Part shown: piece by piece, positions 48,509-59,400 of the stretch
Position numbering within the stretch: position 1 is the first letter of the stretch
How the letters are laid out: each line of letters starts with the position of its first letter
NCBI GenBank assembly: GCA_002914845.1
Contig: JXTC01000576.1
Span: 2,580 to 66,579 of the forward strand
Source of the DNA: Trema orientale
Lineage: Eukaryota; Streptophyta; Magnoliopsida; Rosales; Cannabaceae
Direction of reading: 5' to 3'
DNA: 64,000 nucleotides
The notes under the pieces: generated by a model
Database searches by the model: none
The model's input: the letters and a program-made list of their open reading frames with translations, nothing else
What the model was told of the DNA's origin: nothing
Translations under genes and position numbers: made by a program

Positions 48509-48547
48509 AAAAAAACAAAAAAACAAAAGGCAAGGTTACTGTTCTAA

Positions 48548-48737
48548 GGGCCTGTTTGGCACAGCTTTCAAAGATCTTTTAGGGCTCAAAAGATCTTTTA
48601 GGAGTATTTGGATGAGTTTTTAGAAGATCTTTTTGCATCCAAAAAATCTTTTTAAAGAAGCATGGATCTACCATCTTTTTTAGGAAGATCTTTTTATACT
48701 TTTACTTCAAGAAGTAAAACCTATCCCAAACAGGCCC
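48548..48737. mobile_element. Tourist-like (PIF/Harbinger) MITE
   Basis: It begins GGGCCTGTTTGG and ends CCAAACAGGCCC, with the 3-bp duplication TAA on both sides (48545-48547 and 48738-48740). It is 190 bases long with no coding capacity; the inside repeats AAGATCTTTT. A related flank without the insert is present at 45913-45930 ('tgttctatgtaca'). Confidence 0.88.
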
Positions 48738-48780
48738 TAAGTACAGTAAAACCCTGCACAACTTTAGTAATATATAATAA

Positions 48781-49538
48781 TATGTCTATTATGAGAAAGA
48801 AATCATCCTATAGTAAATTTCTAGTGGAATTTCCTAGTTGCGTTTGTCTTAAGAGAAGAGGGGAAAAAAAAAAAAAAAAGAAACAGGTGACAAAGTAATA
48901 TACGTTACATAAATTTCATTTTCGTTGATTTTAATGTTATTTTCGCGCACGCGGGGCATACCCTTTCATTAATATTCCAACTCGATATCTGAATAATCAA
49001 AGTCTTGAAATATTATAGGTGGATTTCGAAACTCTATATCAAATATGTACAAAGAAAAGCCATTTCACTCATAATTTGATAACTGCAAGACTCAAAAAAT
49101 AAAATAAAATAAAATAAAAATGATAACAAGCTCTAGGTAAGAAGTGACGTGAAACTGAGCAGCCAAAGGTGTTGAAATGTACTTTTCGACGTGAGACTGA
49201 GCAGCCAAAGGTGTTGAAATGTACTTTTCCTGCTTAACATTAATCTGATCCGTTGATATATATAAATATATATATATCCAAATTCAATGATGGTGAATAT
49301 TTGTCCAAACAAAGACTTTTAAAAATGTTAATGGCATGCTTGTGTCATGCCTTCAATCTTTTTACTCAATCAAATATAATAGAATAAAGACTTTAAGATG
49401 GTACTTCGAAGTTTCTTAGCTTAGTTACCAATATAACACAAGCAACTAAGTCGACATCATTATAATCATCTTTAAAAGACTCACCATCTTCTTCCAAGTT
49501 CCAACTTTGTCATCAAACTCCATTTCCAATTGTTGTTC
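48781..49538 (+). promoter_or_regulatory. Proximal half of the LecRK copy 3 promoter block (U4)
   Basis: 'tatgtctattatgagaaaga' at 48781 continues the block broken at 35058. It aligns with 28420-29146 upstream of copy 2, including 'gaagtttcttagcttagtt' (about 49407) and 'catcttcttccaagttccaa' (about 49486). A 44-base segment ('gagactgagcagccaaaggtgttgaaatgtact') is duplicated in tandem at about 49145-49230. Confidence 0.75.
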
Positions 49539-51548
49539 ATGAGTAACCTTGGCTTTTCTCTGCTCCTAACTAGAATCTTTGTTATAGCCCTCTTTAGTAT
49601 TGCTCTTACTAAAGTGGGATGCTTGGATTTTAGTTTTCCATCATTTGTCGATCAAGAGGATGAAAATTCTTTCATTTTTCAAAATTCTAATATAATTAAG
49701 CAAGCCATCCAAGTTACTCCAGATCTCAGCAAACCAACATTACTTCTGAATCAATCCGGACGAGCCTTGTACAAAGAGCAATTCAGGCTGTGGGGAAAAG
49801 GCAAAGGCAATCAGAAAAATGTCATGGCTTCTTTTAACTCCACCTTCATGCTTAACATCTCTCCTTTTCCTACAGGAAATTATCCCCTTGGTGAAGGATT
49901 GTCGTTTATCTTAACTAGCGATCCCACTCTTCCCAAAAACAGTCAGGGGAAATGGCTTGGGATTGTAAACGACAACACAAATGGATCTTCTCAAGCACAA
50001 ATTTTAGCAGTGGAATTTGACACCAGGAAGAGTTATACAGAAGACATCGATGACAACCATGTCGGGTTGGACTTAAACAGCATCTACTCGATCAAACAAG
50101 TGTCTCTCACTGATTATGGTCTTAATCTTTCCAGCGGTAGTAATCTCACAATACGAGTTCAGTATGATGGGAAGAACATCAGTGTGTTTGTCCCTTTGGT
50201 AAATCTTACAAGCACCAACATGAACGGTCCAGTCTTAACACTGCCTCTCAATCTCTCAGACTATCTTCCAGAGAAGGTTTACGTTGGATTCGCTGGCTCC
50301 ACAGGTGAAAACAACACCGAGCTCAACTGTGTACTTTCATGGCATTTCCACAGCTCAGACATAGATGAGAATCCAAATCTGTTGTGGGTTTGGATTGCTG
50401 TGCCACTAGCAGTGGTTTTGCTACTTGGTGTTGCCCTTTGTTTGTACCTGACAAGACCATGCTGCAAGGGGGACCTTGAGGAGGCTTATCCGATGATTGA
50501 AGATCAGATTCAAGGCTCTTCCATGGTGCCAAAGAAGTTTCAACTGAAGGAACTTAGAAGAGCAACAAGCAACTTTAACCCCAAGAACAAGCTTGGAAAA
50601 GGCGGATTCGGAACTGTCTATAAAGGAGTCATAGGAGATAAAGTGGTAGCTGTCAAGAGAGTCTCCAAGGATTCACGTCAAGGACAACAAGAATTCATAG
50701 CAGAAGTCACTACTATTGGCAGCCTTAGCCATCGAAATTTGGTGAAATTGATTGGATGGTGCTATGAAAGCCATGAGCTTCTCATTGTTTATGAGTTCAT
50801 GCCGAATGGAAGCCTAGACAAGTTCATTTTTCGAGATGAGAAACTTGGAACGGAGATACCAGAATTGAGATGGGAAAGAAGGCGCAGCATAATATTTGGT
50901 GTGGCTCAGGCACTAGACTACCTTCATAATGGCTGTGAGAAACGGGTTCTCCACAGAGACATAAAGTCAAGCAACATAATGTTGGACTCAGAGTTCAATG
51001 CCAAGTTGGGGGACTTTGGACTGGCGCGTACAATTCAACAGAGCGAGAAAACACACCACACAACAAGGGAGATAGCTGGAACTCCAGGCTACATGGCCCC
51101 AGAATCATTTCTCACTGGCCGGGCCACGGTGGAGACAGATGTTTATGCATTTGGAGTACTTGTGTTGGAAGTCATCAGTGGAAGAAAGCCTGGGAATCAG
51201 AATGAAGAGAACAGTTTCACCAATGGTATGGTACTCTGGATATGGGGACTTCACAGCAATGGAATGATTCTGGATGCTGTTGATTCCAAATTGAACGAGG
51301 AATTTGAAGATGATGAAGTGGGGTGTATTTTGGTATTGGGTTTGGCTTGTTGTCATCCAAATCCACATGAAAGACCCTCCATGAGAACTATCTTGAAGGT
51401 TCTTGTGGGGGAAGAGGATCCTCCAATGGTGCCTGTGGAAGTCCCTGCTTTTGTCTGGCCATCCATGCCTTTGTCTTTCAAAGAGGATGGTGAAACAACC
51501 AGCCATGCAGCCCAACTTACTCCATTCACTGAAAGCACTGGAAGATGA
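49539..51548 (+). CDS. LECRKS5-like: L-type lectin-domain receptor kinase, LecRK-S.5-like, copy 3
   Basis: Single exon, 669 codons, starting at the ATG homologous to copy 2. Signal peptide about 1-27; lectin domain about 28-272 with GEGLSF, VEFDT and DIDDNHVGLD; transmembrane helix about 281-303; kinase about 343-618 with GKGGFG, Lys373, HRD Asp474, DFG Asp492 and APE. It is an RD kinase with all catalytic residues. From about 50530 to the stop codon the DNA differs from copy 2 at only about 20 positions per kilobase, whereas the lectin half differs far more. It is likely a plasma-membrane receptor. Its ancestral promoter has been moved apart by an insertion of about 14 kb, so only about 750 bases of the block remain directly upstream, which may change its expression. 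Confidence 0.95.
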   Translation: MSNLGFSLLLTRIFVIALFSIALTKVGCLDFSFPSFVDQEDENSFIFQNSNIIKQAIQVTPDLSKPTLLLNQSGRALYKEQFRLWGKGKGNQKNVMASFNSTFMLNISPFPTGNYPLGEGLSFILTSDPTLPKNSQGKWLGIVNDNTNGSSQAQILAVEFDTRKSYTEDIDDNHVGLDLNSIYSIKQVSLTDYGLNLSSGSNLTIRVQYDGKNISVFVPLVNLTSTNMNGPVLTLPLNLSDYLPEKVYVGFAGSTGENNTELNCVLSWHFHSSDIDENPNLLWVWIAVPLAVVLLLGVALCLYLTRPCCKGDLEEAYPMIEDQIQGSSMVPKKFQLKELRRATSNFNPKNKLGKGGFGTVYKGVIGDKVVAVKRVSKDSRQGQQEFIAEVTTIGSLSHRNLVKLIGWCYESHELLIVYEFMPNGSLDKFIFRDEKLGTEIPELRWERRRSIIFGVAQALDYLHNGCEKRVLHRDIKSSNIMLDSEFNAKLGDFGLARTIQQSEKTHHTTREIAGTPGYMAPESFLTGRATVETDVYAFGVLVLEVISGRKPGNQNEENSFTNGMVLWIWGLHSNGMILDAVDSKLNEEFEDDEVGCILVLGLACCHPNPHERPSMRTILKVLVGEEDPPMVPVEVPAFVWPSMPLSFKEDGETTSHAAQLTPFTESTGR

Positions 51549-52490
51549 ATAAGAGAGAAAAATGTTAAGTCTATATATAGAACCTCGTTAGAAAAATCCT
51601 GTAAATACAGCAAGTGTGTTCAGCAAATAGGTCTTGTCCACATCAATAATGGAATGTTGGGTCATTTTGTAAAAGAAGCCTTGAATAGGATAAAAGTTTG
51701 AGGGAGAACAAATCCTATAGTCCAAACAAAATTATCTTCCTCCAATTTGGAGAAATTGAATGGCATATTATCTGAGGATAGCATTGTAAATTAAAATTTT
51801 ATGTTATTTTTTATCCTTTTTTTATTAAAAAAAAAAAAAAAATCTCCTGCTGTCTAATCTACATACTCGAGTCCTGAATTTCCTTTAGCAGGATAAGAGA
51901 TAAAATGAATTACAACATAGAAAGGGACATTGCTTCTTGGCCTAGTTCCTGGTTCCTAAACACCTTTGTCCAGGCAGTGAAGCCATTCAAATTGGTGTCA
52001 CATATTACTAGTTCCTCTCATCTCTATATTTGTAATTTAGTTTTTATTATAAAAAAAGATGGTTTTTGAGATCCATTTTAATGCAGGCTTGAAAAATTAT
52101 GTAAATCAATGGATTCTGTAAAAAATTTTAGAGTTTAATTCTTCATTGTTTTCAGCCTTCATGAAAAAGAAAGATAAGATTTAGACTATGGTCAAGTGTA
52201 CTTTGAGGTAGAGTCCCACTAAACAAGTTCTAATGCTTGAAATGTCCTTAGTTCAGGGAAATTGTAGAGATTATTAACAGAAACTTTTTTGGTTTATGTA
52301 ACATGTTAGTGAGAGAACAGAAAAATCTGAACCGAGTCCGGCAGCAGATAGAAGCTGAACTGAGTAGAATTTCTCTAAGAAGAAAAAAAAAAAGGTTGAT
52401 GAGATTTTGATGGAAACATTTCAATATTTTATCGAATACAAGTAAACGATAATAGATGTAACAGTCAGCATGATATGAACTTACCCCTAC
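51549..52490. other. Spacer downstream of LecRK copy 3
   Basis: 3' UTR-like sequence to about 51680, an A run at 51828-51841, then AT-rich sequence with no recognisable feature. The stretch 51930-52020 ('cttggcctagttcctggttc') resembles 32430-32520 downstream of LecRK copy 2, showing that the duplicated unit extends past the 3' UTR. Confidence 0.5.
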
Positions 52491-53738
52491 AAAACCTTTC
52501 TTTCACTTGCCCTTCAAGGCCGGCCTTTGACTTGTTCTGGTTTCTCAAAAACTTGCAAAAGCATAAAAACAAGAGAGAACATAATTTATCTTGATGTCAA
52601 ATCATTTTCTGAGGTCTCCTTCTAGGAACCCCCACAAAGTGGTACAAAGTCAAAATTAAATGGTTCAAGAAAGAGGATTTCTTTTGCTTATTATTTTTTT
52701 TTTTATTAGAAAATTTCTTTTGCTTATTATGGATTGGAAAATAACAATATCTACCTACTTAAAAATTAAAAATCGTCAAATTCTTGTAAGAGCTGATCTT
52801 CCTGTAGTAGCCATATGTCTGCTACTGAGGGGGGAAAAAAAAAATCGTTCTGTTATGTCCTTGGTTTTGTCAAGAGGTAAACAGGTTACATAAAAATCCA
52901 TACACAAGCCAATATGTACGTCATATAAAGATGACATGCATATGTATGTCATATATTCACCACTTTAATTGACCTTATATTCAAATATTCAGGACGGCAA
53001 GACATAGCATTCTTAAAAGTTTTGCTAAATTTTATCTGAGACGAACAAAAGTTTAAAATGCTGAATACCAGAATAATCGAAACAAAATTTTCAAACACGA
53101 TGGAAAGAAACCTCTCTCACTCTTATGGACTCTTATGATGATGACAAACTTCAGTAAGGAAATGACGTAGAACTGAGCTGCCCAAGGGGCTGGAACTAAA
53201 CAATATGCTCCCAACGTACTAGCCTAGTAGTTGACTAGCAAACACAAGGTTGGTGAATACTTATACATATTATATAATTTATATGTAAAATGTGTATATA
53301 CGTACTCGTCGTGGCATGTATGTTCATTTTCTAATGCTTTTTACTCATTCAAATGCACCAAAATAGGAGAATAAAGGACTTACCAAGTCTCTTGACAAGT
53401 TTACTGTAAAATAAGCAACTGAATGGACCTCGTAATCACCTAAACATCTTCACCAAATCCTTCCCGTTACTTCTGAAACCATAGTGATGGTGAATATACA
53501 TTTTGAAAATGGAAAAAAGTCTCATCACCTGTTTTTTCAATCGCCTTCATACTCAATTAAATACACTAGAAAGAAACGAGATGAAATTACCAAACTAGTT
53601 TGATCTCTCTAGGCAATTTAAGAAGTAAATTTACCTCACAATCACCTTAACATTTTCAACAATTTACTTTTGAAACTTCACCTTCTTCCTTTAAGGTGCT
53701 TAAGCTTTGCCATGGATCTTCATTTCCAATTGTCCATC
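52491..53738 (+). promoter_or_regulatory. Upstream region of LecRK copy 4 (promoter block U5)
   Basis: 'caaggccggcctttgacttg' at 52514 matches the conserved promoter block and keeps the W-box core TTGACT (52527-52532). Further shared motifs include 'gaacccccacaaagtggtac' (about 52627). The part nearest the gene is more diverged than in the other copies. Confidence 0.6.
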
Positions 53739-55736
53739 ATGGGTAGGATGTGTTTTTCTCAGCTAGTAACCAGAATCTTTGTTATAGTCCTATTCAGTGG
53801 CACTCTTACTAAAGTGGGATGCTTGGAATTTAATTATCTAACATTTGATGAAGATGACGAAATACATTTCTACCGTGAGAATTCAGAAATAGAATTTCAG
53901 GCTATCCTTGTTACCCCTGATATTAGCGACGCGTCGAAAGTTATGAATAAATCTGGACGATTCTTGTACATGGAGCCATTGAAGCTTTGGAGAAAAGGAA
54001 AAGACAACAGCAATGGTAACATTATTGCTTCTTTCAATTCTACCTTTGTGCTTAATATCTCTCCCTATCCTTCAAATCAAATTCCGATCGGAGAAGGATT
54101 GTCGTTTATCTTAACTGGGAAGTACCCTCTTCCAGACAACAGTGACGGGAAATGGCTTGGGATTGTAAACGGGACTACAGATGGGTTGGCTCAGTCTCAG
54201 ATAGTTGCAGTGGAGTTCGACACAAGGAAAAGTTTCTTAGAAGATATCGACGATAACCACGTCGGTTTGGATGTTAACAGCATCTACTCGATCAAGCAAG
54301 TGTCTCTTAGTGATTATGGCCTTAATCTTTCCAGCGGTAGTAATCTGACAGCACGAATACAGTACGATGGGAAGAACATCAGTGTGTTTCTTTCTTTGAC
54401 CAATGAAACAATTGATAACATGACAGATTCAGTGTTGACTTGGCCGCTTAATCTCTCTGACCATCTTCCAGAGAGAGTTTATGTGGGATTCTCAGGCTCG
54501 ACTGGTGACAACATCATCCAGAGGAACCGGATACTGGCATGGGACTTCCAAATTTCAAACATAGATGAAAATCCGAACCTGCTCTGGGTTTGGATTACTA
54601 TCCCTTTATCAGTAGTACTTTTTCTAAGTGGAGTTGTTTATTACTTGTATTGCTCAAGAGTATGTTGCAACGAGATTCCTGAGGAGACATATCCAATGAT
54701 AGAAGAAAGGATTCAAGGGTCATCCATGGCTCCCAAGAAGTTTCAACTGAGAGAACTTAGAAGAGCAACAGGCAACTTTAGCCCCAAGAATAAGCTTGGG
54801 CAGGGAGGTTTTGGCACTGTCTACATGGGATTCTTGGGAAATAAGGCGATAGCAGTCAAGAGAATCTCCAAGGATTCACGGCAAGGACAGCAAGAGTTCA
54901 TAGCAGAAGTCACTACAATCGGCAGCCTCAGCCATAAAAATCTGGTGAAACTGATTGGATGGTGCTATGAAAGCCATGAGCTCCTCATTGTTTCTGAGTT
55001 CATGCCAAATGGAAGCCTAGACAAGTTCGTATTTGGCATGGCGACACCAAAATTGAGCTGGGAAAGAAGGCGTAATATAATTTTTGGTGTGGCTCATGCA
55101 CTGGATTATCTTCATAACGGGTGCGAGAAAAGGGTTCTTCACAGAGACATAAAAGCAAGCAACATATTACTGGACTCGGAGTTCAATGCCAAGTTAGGAG
55201 ACTTTGGATTGGCACGTACCATTCAACAGGGTGAGAAAAGTCACCACACAACGAGGGAGATTGCAGGAACACCGGGCTACATGGCTCCGGAATCATTCCT
55301 CACTGGCCGGGCCACGGTGGAAACAGATGTCTATGCATTTGGGGTTCTCATGTTGGAAGTTATCAGCGGAAGAAAGCCTGGGAGCCGGAATGAGGAAAAT
55401 AGCTTCAACAACAGTATGGTAGTTTGGATATGGAGGCTTTACAGCAACAAAATGATTCTGGATGCCGTTGATTCCAGATTGAATAAGGAATTTGAAGATG
55501 ATGAAATGAACTATTTCTTGGTATTGGGTTTGGCTTGTTGTCATCCAAACCCACATGAGAGACCCTCCATGAGAACTATCTTGAAGGTTCTTACAGGGGA
55601 AGAGTATCCTCCAATGGTGCCTTCAGAAATTCCTGCTTTTGTTTGGCCATCTATACCTCTGTCGTTCAAAGATGACGGTGAAACCACTGAGCAAGGAGGC
55701 GATCTTAGTCCAATCTCTGAAATCATTGGAAGATGA
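53739..55736 (+). CDS. LECRKS5-like: L-type lectin-domain receptor kinase, LecRK-S.5-like, copy 4
   Basis: Single exon, 665 codons from the ATG at 53739, which aligns with the start of copies 2 and 3 after 'catttccaattg'. An in-frame ATG at 53712 would add nine residues and is the alternative. Signal peptide about 1-27; lectin domain about 28-270 with GEGLSF, VEFDT and DIDDNHVGLD; transmembrane helix about 281-304; kinase with GQGGFG, Lys374, HRD Asp470, DFG Asp488 and APE. It is the most diverged intact copy: a loop in the kinase is shorter (FGMATPKLSW), the lectin domain has different glycosylation sites, and the C-terminus is 'SEIIGR'. All catalytic residues are present, so it is predicted to be an active RD receptor kinase at the plasma membrane. 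Confidence 0.95.
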   Translation: MGRMCFSQLVTRIFVIVLFSGTLTKVGCLEFNYLTFDEDDEIHFYRENSEIEFQAILVTPDISDASKVMNKSGRFLYMEPLKLWRKGKDNSNGNIIASFNSTFVLNISPYPSNQIPIGEGLSFILTGKYPLPDNSDGKWLGIVNGTTDGLAQSQIVAVEFDTRKSFLEDIDDNHVGLDVNSIYSIKQVSLSDYGLNLSSGSNLTARIQYDGKNISVFLSLTNETIDNMTDSVLTWPLNLSDHLPERVYVGFSGSTGDNIIQRNRILAWDFQISNIDENPNLLWVWITIPLSVVLFLSGVVYYLYCSRVCCNEIPEETYPMIEERIQGSSMAPKKFQLRELRRATGNFSPKNKLGQGGFGTVYMGFLGNKAIAVKRISKDSRQGQQEFIAEVTTIGSLSHKNLVKLIGWCYESHELLIVSEFMPNGSLDKFVFGMATPKLSWERRRNIIFGVAHALDYLHNGCEKRVLHRDIKASNILLDSEFNAKLGDFGLARTIQQGEKSHHTTREIAGTPGYMAPESFLTGRATVETDVYAFGVLMLEVISGRKPGSRNEENSFNNSMVVWIWRLYSNKMILDAVDSRLNKEFEDDEMNYFLVLGLACCHPNPHERPSMRTILKVLTGEEYPPMVPSEIPAFVWPSIPLSFKDDGETTEQGGDLSPISEIIGR

Positions 55737-56468
55737 ATTAGGAAGGAAAAAAAAAGTGATACAAAAATAACAAAATCTTCAAACCGAATGGAACTGGGTT
55801 TTTTGCCAGCACATACTGTCTTAGTTAAGTGAAATTGTTTTATCTGCTTTTGTGAATATAAAAGGTTTCTGTCTGTACATCGCGTCCACATCCGTGATGT
55901 AACGGATGCTTATGCGTATGCATCACTAGACGTTAACTTGTTAGTATATGTCATAAGTGATATGAATCAGCGAAGCTTCTATACTGAATGCATAGAATAT
56001 CGTTGTGTTCCTCTGTAAGAATCTTCCCAGTATCGAGAACTTTCTATGTGCATAATCCATACCTTTTTGGCCGCAATGAAGCTATCATCTACTACTGTTT
56101 CGAAAAGGCTAAATGCATCTCTCCAACTAATTTTCAGCTACTGCATTTGAACTAACATCTGTCCATCTTATTTTGCATGTATAGTATATACATATAAATC
56201 AGAGAGAGAAGGCTACTTTGATAAATATTAAGATCAGAAGTCGTACATGAAAAAAGAGCTAAAAGTACAACTGACCCTACCATACCCTCTCAATCACTTC
56301 TATGAAAATTTCAGAATCCCTTATACAGGAATTATCATGGGTGGTGATAGCAAATGAACTCTATACCAGTTCCTTGTTACCAAAGAATAATTATACTAAC
56401 AACAATTCTACACCAGAATAACACCAAAAACTGCCTTCCCAAAAGAAAGGAAAAAAAAAAGAAAAAGC
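55737..56468. other. Convergent intergenic region between LecRK copy 4 and MTP5-like
   Basis: It holds the 3' flanks of both genes, which are transcribed toward each other. No repeat or further gene is seen. Confidence 0.6.
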
Positions 56469-59400
56469 TCAGACATCATCAGTTTGCACTGTCAAATCCT
56501 GTATGCCCAGCTCATGGTACAACCCATGCACGTATTGAAGAATTGATCGATCATCAGTCCCCTTTTTCACCTACAAGTATTGACCACGCAAATCAGACAT
56601 TTAATTGCATAATTGCGTATATAGTAAAACTTTCAAGCTATGTAACCTGTATTGAGAGTGAACCAACAACATGACCCGGAACCAATTCCCAAAACCGAGC
56701 TTGAGAAACTTCAGATACATCTTCATGGGCAGAAATCTAAAACAGTATGGATAATTACATTAAAAAGAAGTAAATATATTTATGAACAAGTAGGACCACG
56801 TAGAGACAAATTTATATCACCTGTCTCCAGCATTTACTTAATGCTGAAGGTGGAATGCTTGGTGGTGCCATTTGGAGTAAGATACCACCAGTCGCTCGGA
56901 AGAGTGGCATTACAAGCATAAAAACTGCAACCGAAACTAGTCCAAGACACAAAACTTCCGCATTTTGTACACTGCAAATAGGGGAGAAAATAAGGGATGA
57001 AAGTGAAAGAGATAGTGAAGACTGGAAGTGGAAATGAAGCAGAACTTACCCAAGAGATAGTAACCAGGATGCTAATATCAAACCTGCACTGAGACACAAA
57101 TGCCCAAAACCAGCTTCAGATGGATGTGTATATGGGGGAAAAATAATAAAAGCAGTCATTCGTACAAGCTTAAAATTAGAAGAGACAAATAGAGGAGGTA
57201 CACCAAAAGAGAATATTATACCTGCGAATGGAATCTGCAAGAACATGCAGGAAAACTGAGTGGTAGTTCATATCTTCAGCTATTCTGTATGCTGCACAGC
57301 ATAAATGCAGGATAAGAAAAGAAGTCTGGAATGGAAAATTCTCATAGTCCAATACTCGTATTTAGATCTCTAAAACATTGTTAGCAACACAGGTTAAGAG
57401 TACACCACAAAAACGATCAAAATCGGCATAAGATGCAGAGAAGCGAAGGCTTTAGCTTTGGGGAGGGAGTTAGCTTGTAGTGAAAAATAAGAAAAAGGAA
57501 ACATAAAAGGCAGAATATTTTGCTGCAGGACCTCTGCTACAGCATCGTCACCACAGTAGAGTTTAAACACCAGATAAGAACTCATTTCTCTCCTCATCAT
57601 TTGAGTACCACATATCTAAGGGGAGCGAAGTTAGCTTATAGTGAAACACAAGGATAAAAAAAAAAATAAAAAATAAAAAAGCCGAGTGATTGATATAAAA
57701 ACTCCTTTCTCTCCTCATCCTTTGAGTACCACAGATCCAAGGAATGCGTTTGCATATTCCCTCTGAACTTCTTCCCATGGACTTTATATTTTCATGGCAG
57801 CATGTCCAGCCCCTCCAATGGTATCGAAGCTATTAGCAACCTTATGCAGTGTCTTAGGTGGTAAAGGAAGTAATGAGGCTAGAGCAGGCATAAGGTTCAA
57901 GAGCTATGGTTCTGGGTTTGACAAAAGAAACTCTCAAGATGCTTTGAGGAACTTTTCTGGGTTTGACAAAAGAAACTCTCAAGATGCTTTGAGGAACTTA
58001 CTTAGATTTATACGAGCATAATTCCTGAAGAACCAAACACCAATAAGGTTCACCAGCAGATTTGTCACAGCGGAAACAATCAAGTAGTGCCTATAAATTG
58101 ACAACAATCAGCAGTCAGCCAGTCACATACAGAAAACTGTGCATCAAAATAAAACAAAAACAAGCAATGGAGAACCACTGACTTTAAAGTGGAACAAATA
58201 ATCAGCCTCATAAAAGTCAACAATAATATGATTGCATCCATAGACTAACAAGTAAGCTAAAGTGCACTAACATTGTCGCAATTAAGCTATAGCCATTAGA
58301 GTAATAAAGCCATACTGACTTGTTTACTCAAAGCATATACGCAGAGAGACATTCGGTTCACTCACACATGCCCAATGAAAAATCCTAAATAAGCAGCTAT
58401 GGTAGCATAAACGCACAGAATGCAAGAACTTTTAGAAACAATGTAATGGATTATGCTGTTAGCACAAAAGTGTTCATAGGATCAATTCCTAGTTTGACAA
58501 TAAATCAGAACAAGAGGGCTCTGAATATGCATGAGGTGAAGGATGTAATGATGAACCACAAAAGAGTCCAAACCAAATCATTGGATGACCCAGTAAGAAG
58601 AACAGAAGTAACCAGGATAACTAAGACAAGGATTTTAAAGTACATTGACCGAAACAGAAAAGCAAGTAGAAAAAAGTAAAAGTCCCATGAAATAAACATG
58701 ACAACGATCACTGGATATTACCAAGTATTTACTCATTAGAATTAGCATGACCAACTTACTTGTGTTCAGATTCATCTTCTATGAATGCATGAAGAGCTTC
58801 CACAGCCAAAGAGAACGACATAAACAAAAGAAACAGCTGTCTACACAGAAGAATCCAAAGACTTCACATATTAGCTCATCCAATGCAACAAATACAAAAC
58901 GAGGAAAAAAAAAAAAATCTAAATCTACAGTGCTCATAAAAAGAAACTCTTTAATCTAAATCTACAATGATCATAAAAAGAAACTCTTTGGATGCTTTAT
59001 ATATATATATATATACGTGTGTGTGTGTGCGTGTGTGTGTGTGTGTGTATATCTATCTTCTTAAATCTCAAAATATGGAGCGGTAATCAACCAAGATTTA
59101 ACAGTTGACATGCTTTCCTTAAATTTTAAGCAATAAAAACCTGGACTAGTCATTGGACCTAAAAATGTGAGGTGAAGTCTAATAGAAATTTGCTTCCATT
59201 TTCTCATTAAGGAACTTAACAAAACACGCTAAAAAGTAAAAGATACCCAAAATACAAGGAAAGGTGGAACTACCCTAAACCATCAGGAAACGCGAAACAC
59301 TTACAGCATTAGTAAATGCAGACAAAACCTCAAGCCGCTTATACCTGATGTAGAGAACAATCAGATCAATACTCGATACAAAAAAATGTTGTTCAAAAAC

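Larger units (their letters stand above)
35059..48780 (-). mobile_element. Helitron-bearing insertion in the LecRK copy 3 promoter
   Basis: Paralogous promoter sequence stops at about 35058 and resumes at about 48781, so some 13.7 kb is inserted. Minus-strand Rep, PIF1-like helicase and an RPA-like protein identify an autonomous-type plant Helitron. At the left edge, which is the 3' end of the element, the minus strand reads a possible hairpin (CGGG...CTCG, 35066-35081) followed by CTAA, close to the expected CTRR terminus. The 5' terminus (TC) was not found; the right part contains a 151-N gap and a MITE. The exact ends are therefore uncertain, and more than one element may be nested here. 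Confidence 0.75.

Noticed and set aside
48279..48533. Open frames running through the N block
   Set aside because: They exist only because N codons are not stops; there is no evidence for protein.
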